In this document: positions 36,801 to 48,800 of the stretch, piece by piece | How the letters are laid out: each line of letters starts with the position of its first letter | How positions within the stretch are numbered: position 1 is the stretch's first letter | DNA from: Formicarius rufipectus | Taxonomy: Eukaryota > Chordata > Aves > Passeriformes > Formicariidae | DNA length: 64,000 bases | NCBI GenBank assembly: GCA_013399695.1 | Contig: VXAU01001692.1 | Location: 41,942-105,941, forward strand | Direction of reading: 5' to 3' | The notes under the pieces: generated by a model | What the model saw: the letters and a program-made list of their open reading frames with translations, nothing else | Databases searched by the model: none | Told to the model about the DNA's origin: nothing | Made by a program: the position numbers and the translations under genes

Positions 36801-39800
36801 TCTTTATCACATTCATCACATATGTGCATAAAATCATGCTAATCACTCAACCAAATGCACTTTGATCCTAACTACATGCAACATGTATATATAGAAGCAT
36901 CATGGATTACTCTGGTGACATGATTGCAGCAAACAGCTTTTCCACCCATCTCACTCCAGATGAGCATCGGGGAGAGAACTCTTGAGTCCTGGGTTACCTC
37001 CTGCTTTAAGCAGCAGCTACAATTAGGGCAAAAGTAGTATCACGATGAAAACAATTGCCAGCTCTGTCTGAGAGCAACAGCTAATTTTACCAGCTCCAGT
37101 AAATTGCTGGGGACTGTTATGATTTGTTTTAATTTTTTTTTTATTTTTTGTAACAAAAAGGCACCTTTATCCATTGGCAACTAAGTCCTCCTTCCCAACT
37201 TGTTTTGCTTACAAGAAAACATAAAAAGATTCGAGAGAAATATTCAAAACAAAATGCTAACTTTAAACCGAACTAAAAGGACAAGGACGGGATTAAGCAC
37301 CAGTTTATAAACACCTGTGTTGAGTCTGAAAAGCCTGAATTTGTTTTGGTCCTTTGCTGGGATTAAATGGTAGGCACTGGACAGCGCAGTTAAATAGGAG
37401 CTTAGCACTTCACTTTGGTTTTTGTTGGTTTTGTTTGTTTGTTTTTAATGATCAAGTCAGGGATTTTCCTTTTTAAGCATTTTTTCCCACCTTTAACACA
37501 GATAAAAGACAGCAATACACACCCAGAAAGATGTGCCAGGGCAGCAAAACCACAGCAAACTACTTGGGTGCCCGATGTCTTTTCCCTTGCCAAACTTTTC
37601 TTCCTTCCCTCACTACCTCCTCCTGCAACAACCCCACAACACCTTTCCCAGGGCGGCAGCAGCAACGAGTATTCAACTAAATTTACACACTTAAAACAAC
37701 TGCTCTTCCAGTTGTATCAGACTCCTGCAGTTCTGTGATTAGCTAAGGGAAAACTTCAGTCACTGACGGAATTGTTGGCCTGGCTTTGTTTGGCTTTCAA
37801 CTAGACACAGTTAAACGGCAGCATCAGCACATCTCTGAGCCGGGCAGTCACCTGCTCCCAGTGTGCCCACTGGGGCGTGAGCTCACCCAGCACACACACA
37901 GAGCCCCAACACACCCACAGAGCCCCCCCCCACACACACACACACAGAGTCCCAACACACACACACACGCACAGGGCCCCAACACACACACACGCGCACA
38001 GAGCCCCAACACACCCACAGAGCCCCCCCCCACACACACACACACAGAGTCCCAACACACACACACACGCACAGGGCCCCAACACACACACACGCGCACA
38101 GAGCCCCAACACACCCACAGAGCCCCCCCCCACACACACACACACAGAGTCCCAACACACACACACACGCACAGGGCCCCAACACACACACACGCGCACA
38201 GAGCCCCAACACACCCACAGAGCCCCCCCCCACACACACACACACAGAGTCCCAACACACACACACACGCACAGGGCCCCAACACACACACACGCGCACA
38301 GAGCCCCAACACACCCACAGAGCCCCCCCCCACACACACACACACAGAGTCCCAACACACACACACACGCACAGGGCCCCAACACACACACACGCGCACA
38401 GAGCCCCAACACACCCACAGAGCCCCCCCCCACACACACACACACAGAGTCCCAACACACACACACACGCACAGGGCCCCAACACACACACACGCGCACA
38501 GAGCCCCAACACACCCACAGAGCCCCCCCCCACACACACACACACAGAGTCCCAACACACACACACACGCACAGGGCCCCAACACACACACACGCGCACA
38601 GAGCCCCAACACACCCACAGAGCCCCCCCCCACACACACACACACAGAGTCCCAACACACACACACACGCACAGGGCCCCAACACACACACACGCGCACA
38701 GAGCCCCAACACACCCACAGAGCCCCCCCCCACACACACACACACAGAGTCCCAACACACACACACACGCACAGGGCCCCAACACACACACACGCGCACA
38801 GAGCCCCAACACACCCACAGAGCCCCCCCCCACACACACACACACAGAGTCCCAACACACACACACACGCACAGGGCCCCAACACACACACACGCGCACA
38901 GAGCCCCAACACACCCACAGAGCCCCCCCCCACACACACACACACAGAGTCCCAACACACACACACACGCACAGGGCCCCAACACACACACACGCGCACA
39001 GAGCCCCAACACACCCACAGAGCCCCCCCCCACACACACACACACAGAGTCCCAACACACACACACACGCACAGGGCCCCAACACACACACACGCGCACA
39101 GAGCCCCAACACACCCACAGAGCCCCCCCCCACACACACACACACAGAGTCCCAACACACACACACACGCACAGGGCCCCAACACACACACACGCGCACA
39201 GAGCCCCAACACACCCACAGAGCCCCAACACACACACACACAGCCTTGGGCACACAGTGCTGAGCTGCCCACACCCACTCACCCAGTGCTCAGAGAAAAT
39301 CACACCCAAACTCTGAGCTTTGGGCATCAGCTTGGACACTCCTGTGTGTCAAGAAAGCATCCAGGCCACAGACAGAAAAAAGAATCAGATTGCTCCTGGT
39401 TGCTTATACAAAGTAGTATTTAAACTTCAAGTCACTCTTAGGGAATTTATTTTAAGCTGAGGTTGTACAATATTTACCCACTAAACTAGAGAGGCAGCAA
39501 TTTGGAAAATGATCTAGAAGCAGAAATCATGAACTCTGTAAGGAAAGCTACAAAATGAATTCCTTACTTTGTGCCATCAAATACAGAAAAATTTACAAGT
39601 ATTATTATTTTACAGAAAAATACCATGGATAATGGTACGCAATTATTCATTTCCTGGTTCTTCCTTTCATGCCTTATCAGAGAGAAATATTTTCTCATTT
39701 CAAGTCTGACAATTGCTTGGCTCCAAGAACCTGAAAGATACACTTCAAAGAGTTAAGACTGCCACTGCAACATGGAAAGGGGGGATATGGAGATGGTACT

Positions 39801-42800
39801 GTCCACTGCTGGAGGGTAAAAGTAAAGAAAACCTTCACATAACCCTGAGAAACAACAACAGAATAAAAAAATTATTCCAGCCAAAGAAGGTGCACAGAAT
39901 TCCTACTCTTGACTTCTGGCATTCTAACTCAGCCAAATATTTAGTGTCTCATTCTCTTTAGGGCTTCTGACCTTTGAAAAGAAGCTACTTTACAGACACT
40001 CTCACCTCTTTAGTGGGACAAGGAGAAAAGAGTGGAATTACTTTCTGCTTTTTGAGTAGCCTAAGGCTTATGAAGAAGAAGTATCACAACCCCTATGGAG
40101 ACTGACTGACTCCAGGCTATGACCCCCCTGCACAACAGAGGGGCAGGAAGATGAGAACTCAAGTAACCTTTGAATGCTATTTATAGGCAAACAGCCCACT
40201 TGAACTCTTCTCCTCATTTCTGGCATTCAGTGGGAAACTGAGCCCCAAAGGGCTGGAATTGCTCTCCTGAATCAGAAGGCAGCTCTAACTCAGTACAGCA
40301 CTGCCTGACTACCTGGGAAAACACAGCTGAAAGTACTACTACAGTTTCAAGCAAAGAACTGAGCAAACTTTGAGGGCCAGTAACATCACTGACTTAACTC
40401 AGGAGCTCACAAACTTTGAGCCTCCAGTTTATGTCAATTGTGCACAGAAAAAAAACAAGCCAGAATACTGAGTATTTTCAGAGGCTGACCAAGTACACTA
40501 CTTCTTTAATAAAAAGATCACCCCTCTAATGGTGCATAGCAGATTACTGTATAAATTCATGTTTTGAATTGAATGCTTGAGAAACTGAACATAAACCCTC
40601 TCATCTGCCTAAAATGATCCACAGCCTTTCAGTGTAGTGTCATAATTACATAAATGCTGCATAAAAACACACCTGGAAATAAGATCTCTGAGAATGCCAC
40701 AGCAGATTAGAGCTGAAACCCACCAAAAAGCAGGATGCTACAGTCTTCAGAAAGAAAACACACAATTTATTTTCCCATAACCCAACCTGAAGAAAGAACA
40801 TACCTGTTTACTGTTAACACCCCTCCACAAGAACAGCCCAGGGGGCTCATCCTATCCTATCTATTTATTCTTTGCAGTACCCTCCTGCAGCTCAGAAACA
40901 AGTGGGAAGAGGACACAGGTGGACACAGAAATGCACTTTCACCAAGGTCTGTGTCTCTGAAGCTCTGGTTCTTCAGATGGAAGATTCTGTCCAGGACAGA
41001 ATCCAACATGTGGCACCAGAGATTACAAGTTTTACTGAGCTCCTTCAGAGCACAATGCAGAGAAACCATAACAAGCACGAATCCAGTGGAGGGAGTTGCT
41101 CTAAATAGTGAGTATGGAAAAGGCCACCCAACTAAGGTTCTGCCAAAGCAAATTTCTTCCACTATTTCCTCCAGGTCTTTGCTCTTAATCTGTGTGAAGA
41201 CTAAAGTAAACTTGTTTTACCTCTTTTTCTGTCTCTACAGCTGAGAAGGATCAGGCACTGTGTGTGCTCACTATAAATGAGAGCTAATAGTCAAAAGCAC
41301 AGCCAAGTGCAAGTTTCTCCTCTCTTCATTCCTAAATATTCCTACATGCTCCTTTCCCTTTAGAGACTTCCAGAACATGATGATTGCTTGGTTTTGGCAA
41401 TAGTAGGCAAAGACAGCTGGAAGTCATGCCAGGTTGGTTAGGACATTCTTGCTCACTGTGGTCTTGCTCTGCTATTCAAAAACTATGTAATTCCTTGAAA
41501 GAAGAGACAGAATTTTAGCCTTTCTAATGATTCAGAGTCGAGGGATTTTTTTAAAGGACATATCCAAACAGGAGTGGCAGTAAATATAGACATATACAGA
41601 GATATAATGAACTGCATACACAGGGATAATCAAAAGCACATACATGAAGTAACTTGTAACAGTTCTTCAGGTAAGTGTTGGTAGATTTAAAGTCAAATTC
41701 AACTTACAAACCAAAGGAAAAAGGCAGACAAACAAACTGAGATGTATAAACAAAAGCACATCTTGCAGGACAGATGAAATAACACTCCTACTCTCCATGC
41801 ATCAATAGAACTCAACTTCAGTAACGTGACTAATTTGGGACAATGAGTTATGAACAACAGAGATCACAAACAGAGATTCCAGAAGGGAACAAAAGCAGAT
41901 GAAAATCTACATAGTGTAAGCTAGTGGTAAGATATTATTTAGGAAAAAAAATCCAAACAAAACAACAAAACAAAAACCAAAAACAAACAAACAAAAACGG
42001 TAATTGAGGGTGATAACCTCAAACCTGAAAGGTGGCTCTAAGGATGGCTGCACTGGAAAAGGGAACACTGAAACTGGATATGATACATTGAACAAGCAGC
42101 CAAAGCCATTAAAAAAACCACCAATTGCTTTCCTACAAGTTTCTTCCTTTCCTTGAGGAGCTTTCAAAAAAAAAAAGCAACTCAGTGCCCCCTTCACATG
42201 CTGTGGGGCTCCCAGCACTGGAGAGGGTCTGTCTAACCAGCTCCTAAAGCCACCTGTCAGGAATGAATCTGCCTGGGGAGAAGGAAGAGAAGGAGATAAA
42301 ACTACATCCACTGAGATTTCTTTCAGCCAAAGTTTTGAAAAAGGTTTTAGAAGCTGTACAGAATTCAAGGAAAAGGTGATGGATAAATGATAAGTTGGCA
42401 ATTGCTGGTTTGGAGGTAATGCTTTGTTGGCAACAGGGAAAAGTCCTTGCAGAACTGCACTGTGCCTTTTTCTTCCACAGCAAGTACCTTCTTGATGGAT
42501 ACAACCAGGATAACACTGGCAATGCAATACTAGTTTTTTTAACATTTCCTAGTATGTGCTGAATGCTGAAGTTTTTAAATAATTCATATTCATAAAGAAT
42601 ATAACCTGCATTTTTTTGCAAGATGTTTAATGTACTACAGCTTGTTTATAGCTAGATATTTACATTATTAGCTTTCAAAATAAGGTCTTTAAAACAGCAG
42701 AAAATAACTTATAGCAGGTAATTGAAGGTGTTCATGCTCCACTGCAAAAATACCCACTTGTTTCCATAAGCAGAATCAAAGATGGGTGGCAGTATATTTA

Positions 42801-45800
42801 GCCTATTTTGCTTTTCATTAATCTGGTGAAAAGTAGCTTGACTTTCTAGATATAAGCAGAATTTGATCATTTACACTATGCATATACTATATTACCACTT
42901 GTTTCTTAGAAACTTGTTTACTGCAACTAGTTCCTAAATATAAAATAATCATATTTTGTCAAAGCGGAGTTAACAACTCACAAAAAGCAACACATTCATT
43001 CGTTACTGCAAAGCATGGGTGACTGGTCAAATCTGTTGCTTTGAACACTTAAAAAACCCCCAAATATTTCATCCCATTACAAAACTGACAGAAGAACAAC
43101 CTGTCAGACCCCCGAGCTCTGAGGTGGCACATAGGCAGCAGTCAGTCCTGCTCCAGAGCACCAACGTCACTTCTTCCAGGACAGCTCAGTCAGCTCCAGC
43201 AGAGCTGGCTCCACATCCACACTACCAACCTGCTTTTCCAGTCTATCCAGTACTGGTGGCTGGCACTGGTTACTGGTTACTGCCACCATGCTTCAACATA
43301 AAGCTACAGAACACACAAAAAAAATCCCCAAAATGGACACATGATCACCTGGTTCTGATCCCACCACCTGCATGCCCCCAGTGCTCAGCTAATCCTCCGA
43401 CTCTGCTTTGGACACTTCTCAACTCCGGCTTTGTCATCATGTGCTAAGGAAACGTGACTGACAGATGCAGAAAACAATCACAAGTGCAAACTTTGACTTC
43501 AAGTCTGTGTAACTGTGGCTTTTTCATAAGCTATTCAGAGACCCTTCTTGCAGGAGATACAAGCAAGAGATTAAGGCTTGTCTACCGTCTACCTCCTCAC
43601 TCCTTCCTATCTCTCCTGAAGCAGCAGTTACATTCTGGTGAACTCAGACTGCTTCACTTGCCAGGCTTCCAACCTCTGCTCTCCTCCCTCCCAGGATCCC
43701 AAGGACAGCACCAACCCTCCTGAGAGAGGAGCAGGGGCATGGACCCAACAGATCTTAGCTCTGGATACATCCCATCTCAAGTCAGGCATTGCACAGGGCT
43801 CTCAATAAAGCACTGATGCTTTTCTCCTTTCCAAACACTCCTTTGTGCTCCTTTTGGCTGAGGCTACTCCAAGCACTAATCTAAGAAGTCTTGAAACCAA
43901 ATACTGAATGGAAAAAGGTTTTTAACCAGCAATATCCCCATACTGGACTAGGAGAGCAAAGAGGGTTTTATCTTACAGAAGAACTCAACTTGAAAGAAAA
44001 ATAAAATATGGCAAAAGTGACACAGAAAGGAGAAGTAGAGTTAATACATTTTGCATTAATTCTAATATCCAGGACTTTGAAAAAATCTTGTTAAAAGGAG
44101 AACTGCACAAGTTTTTTATGCATGGTCATGAAGAACTTGCTAATTAATTATGATTACATCTAAGATACATATATAGACATATATTAATAGGCAGGAAACT
44201 TGAGAGACAGGGCAGTACCCTGGCCAATTTTAATACTTCACAAAATGAAAGTTGTAACTTTTTGTCTTGTCTCTTCCCATTCCTCATGCCCTCTGAAGAA
44301 AGGTTACAGTCTCAGAGTCATCTGTGCCAAAGAATTTCAAGAGCATGACTTTCAGAGCTGGGAAGATATCTTAGCTGTCTGATACCTAAAAGCATCAATT
44401 TAGATGTTATGACAACGAGACTGCTCTTCACAGCAAAATCCAACTGAAAAACAGCTAAAAAATATGAAGCTGGTACATGTAACACACTGTCAAAGCATGG
44501 AAGTTAAATTGACTAAGAGGAGGATTAGACTAGACTTTTTCTAATCTAAAAGCCTACTAGATTAGAAAAAAATATTTAACCCATGCAAAACATCAGAGAA
44601 TATTAATAATTCAATTACATGCACACAATTCAGACAGTTTATCCAACTTCCTCAAAAGCAGAACACATCTGTACATTACACATACCATATATTCCTTTCC
44701 ACTCTAAATCTTTGGATGGTGAAGAAAGAGAAGGAGCAAGTCACTGCAAAGTGCCTGTGCCTCAGAGGGCAGCAGCTTTCCAGTCAACAGAGGTGATTTC
44801 AGTGGCAGTGCAGCTTTGGCCTCTAAAGCAATGCCTATTCCAGCTTTCCTAATGAAAACTGTTTCTCTTATTTGATCCACCTACTGCATCCACATAACAC
44901 CAAATATTTCAGATCAGACCAGACGATGGTGAAAAGCCTTTCTTGGTTTATAGTTCATTCACAGTAACTGGACTGACGTGGGACTTCTGCCAAGTTGAAG
45001 GCAGCCAAACACGCTTCCAATTTGATATTGCTACATTTTTACAATGAAGTTACATCTTTGCTCAAACTCCAGCAATCCCCTCACATATTCCCCCCAATAA
45101 AGACCCCAGTGGTTTTTTTTTCATAACACCGACAGAGATCCAAAAATGCATTTCATGAGTGCAGGGGTGCAGTCATTAAACTGACTAATTTCTATTAGAA
45201 ATTAGTCGAGTTTCTATTTTCTGCAGTCCTCCACCTCCACAGTTTCAACTGGATTTTGGAACAACCCTTCAGACATTTAGTTTCTAATGCCCATCTCCAT
45301 TTAAATCACAGCTTATTTACTTGTGAGCCCTAAGAAAGAAACACCAGGTCCACACATGAATCTTAATGGTCATAAATAATGGATCAAAGAATTTCCCTAG
45401 CCCAGTCTTTGACACTTCCCAAGGGTTCTCTTGGATGCAGGATCAAAACAAGCTGGGTGTCTTTGGCACTGTTCTTTGAGACCACAGCTGGTAGTGCTGG
45501 ATCACAGAACTACCTTGTCTCACTGAAGCCCTCTAATGGTGTGGGAAACAAATAAAATTTACTTTATTTTAGTCAGAAACTCCCCCTTGCTGTTAGTGAC
45601 TAATGAATGGTTTGATCGTATCACACAGGGCGGGGGGGCAAAAGGCAGGTTTGGTCTATAGGTTGGCAAGAGAGTAAACAGAGATATACAGAGGAAAGCA
45701 CTCAATTTACAACTGCTGAATCTTACTCTAACCTTTCAGTTTATCCTAAACCAGGTAGATTTCATCTGGGCCCATTCATATTTTCACCTCTATTTCCACT

Positions 45801-48800
45801 AAGTAGGTGATCACTTCCATTTTTTGCCTTCCACAGTTCCAAAATACACAACCCCACCACCCTACCAAGCTTTCCAAAGAGCAGTATCAGGCCCTCAGGC
45901 CTGAATCAACTGTTGAAGTTCAGCAGGTACTAAGAGACAGATGTTGATAAAACTAGATTTCTCTTTCACCATTTACACTACATTTAATGCCTCAAAGTCT
46001 CAAATCCACCAAACCAGCCACTTCTAATACCCTATTCAACAGAAAAGAAGGATGTATATAACTCTGCTCCCTATCTGAAGGACATATTCACATGTTTCAT
46101 TAAACAAACCTTTGACAGAACCTCCTCCCTCTCCAAAATACCCTGATTTTTCTCACAAGCCTCTTTATAAACAATGGAGGAGTCCTGAAGAACTTGCTGC
46201 TTCCAGAACTCCCCCCTGTGTGGATACTCAACAGGAACACCACATGTTCTAAAGGCAGACTAAGCTTTCTGCATCACTTTCGTCTGCATCTATCTTTTGA
46301 TGTTTCATTGTCAAAGTGTTTCAACACTCATACTGAGAAGGTTCACCCTCAAAAGCTCTGCAGGCACTGAAGTCATTTCCTCAAGTCAAAAAGAAGTTCA
46401 GGAACACCCTACAACACCTCCCAGCAAACTCAACCAAACCCTGCTGAAAGACTAAGAACAGGGTGTTTCAACTGCAGGGATGAACATTTTGACATTTCAC
46501 AACCTTCTGCAGAATTCTGAGTTTTGGGTGCAGAAAACACCACATGGGCATCCAGAATTTTTATTTGGCCACATGCTTGAACCAACACCTTTCCTTATCT
46601 TCTTTCAGAAACAGCCTGTACTGCAGAAAGAGGACTACACAACACAAGCAAGTCATTTCCCTTTCCTGATGCCCATAAAAGCTGGAACAGACAATGAAAT
46701 GGCTTTAACCTGTTGGAATTTCCCCACTTTGCCTTTTTACAAATACTTGTTGAGAATGAAAGAACCTGCCAAGAAGAGCACGAGCTCAGAACACTCTACT
46801 AAAAAGGACATGTAATAGATACCCTTACTGAAGATCCACAAAAAACCATGATTCTTCAGAGCTGGAATACTGAATCAACAATACCTTAATTAACAGAGGA
46901 GCTAAATTTTTCTATTGCAGAACAGGACTCCACTGTCAGAGTACTAATAATCTGTTTAATTACAGCCTGAAAAATGGAAACATCCCCAAACGGGATGGTT
47001 CTCATTCCATAGGTTATTTTACCTATTACCCTTCTTTGCTACTAGGAGTCAAACTGAAAGAAGGTATTTAAGGGACTTATCCCCAAACAACAGAATTCCA
47101 CTGTTTTAATTTATCTTCCATTTCTGAACACAACTGATGGTCATAGAATAGGGAAGTCTCTTTGGTCTTCAGATTGTAGAACTCACTTTTTTTTGTGAAA
47201 TAACACAAACACTGACAGTTGTTTAGAGGTAGTTGTTCACTAACACAGTGCCTGTTCCTTCACAAAATGAAGTATGGTTGTCCAAACTGCAGCTGATCAG
47301 GCAGGTTTTCAGGGGCCTGGCAAACACAAGGAATCTCACCCTGGGTTTGTGTCCACGGAAATGCACATGTGTACAGTTGCTGCTATGCCAAGGGGGGCAG
47401 GCACAACCCTCTTGTTTGAGATTCTACTGAAGGCTGTCACCCTAAGAAACACAAAATATTTTAACCTCTCCATGAAACAGAATTAACAAGTTGAACTGTG
47501 AAAAAACATCCAGCACTGCTATGGTGGGTAAATACAACGTATAGAAACATTTTCAAGCAGTTCAAGGAAGTTTGGCCTCTGCACCTGCACATGCAGTGGC
47601 TCTCAAATCAAGACAGCCACTTACAAACAAAACACAACTCCTACAAATCTTAAAGGACACAGTGGCTGAAAATCACATCTGTACAAGTGCTTTGAAGAAG
47701 AACATCCCATCTGGCTGCAGTTGCTGGAACTTACCTTCCAGAACTAATAAACAACATGTCCATGTGAGATCTGAGCATTAAAGGATTCAGGAAGAATGAG
47801 CAAAACTCGTTTTGCAAGTCAGACTCATTAAGATCCTAATGACACAGCCACAAACCCTGCATGTGAGAAACCCCAAGAAATCCAACACTGAATGCCAGAC
47901 CAACCTTCCCCTGGGTTGTGAGGTGGAATCAAGCCTCCCACAGGGGAGGGGACCATCACAACCAAGGGCAGGCTACTCTGGGAACCACAGACAAGGCCAT
48001 AACAAAGCTACTTGCTGGAGCCATAGTCCTGCCACCCACTTTTCCAAGACATCCTTAACGCTAGGGACTGAACTGTGACTAAAACAACAGCAGGAATCAC
48101 TTGCTTTTGCCAAACTGCAAGAGAATACGAAAGCCCAACACGAGGTTGCTTTGTTTGTTGCCATGATGGAAGCCTAGAAGCTCACTTAAGGTTAGAAAGG
48201 GTATTTTCAGCCAAACTAGGAAGATAAATCTAGTAAAGATGTTAAAATGCCTCTCAGAAATACTAGCTCCTCTTTCAATCATTGTCAAATTATGGCTTTT
48301 ATTAATAAACTACCAGATTCACAGCATCTCCTTTGGGTTAGCCTGGTATTTTTAGTGTTCAAATTTGCAGAGGGAAAGACCAGTACAGCTTAACTAGAAA
48401 ACTCCCAAGAGTATTTTCACTCCTTTGATCTCACACATTCATCAAGTTGCATTAATTTTGTCCAGTTTTCTTAAGAGAAGGAGATGGAGAACTCAAACAA
48501 AAGCACTCTTTTAGATTTGCTCTTCTTTCCAGAGTCTTTCTGTTCTGCCCATGCTCTCCATCCTTTCACCAAGCACTTGGGGAATCAAAGCATGGAAACC
48601 TCAGATTAAAAACAAATCACCTAATCCTGGGACAAGTGGCCAACTACTGCTCAGCAATCTAGAGACAGAATTCTCTCAAGCGTTACAAGTAGCAAATGTC
48701 CCACCTGGATGTGAAAAATACCATGAGATCACTGTGACCACTGCAGCCCCAGCTCTAAGCACACACCCTGACAATTTACAAAATCCAGAAATAGGCTTTG

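Noticed and set aside
37891..39242. CRISPR-like array
   Set aside because: The copies are contiguous, with no unique spacers, and the context is a vertebrate intron. It is a minisatellite.
37786..39423. Very long open frames (460-545 codons) on both strands rich in His-Thr-Pro or Cys-Val-Gly
   Set aside because: They arise from a stop-free 100-bp tandem repeat, occur on both strands and in several frames at once, and have no domain. They are low-complexity artefacts.
41907..42545. 212-codon minus-strand frame in intron 2
   Set aside because: Part of its length is a translated CAAA low-complexity tract giving a Phe/Val/Gly run. No family resemblance.
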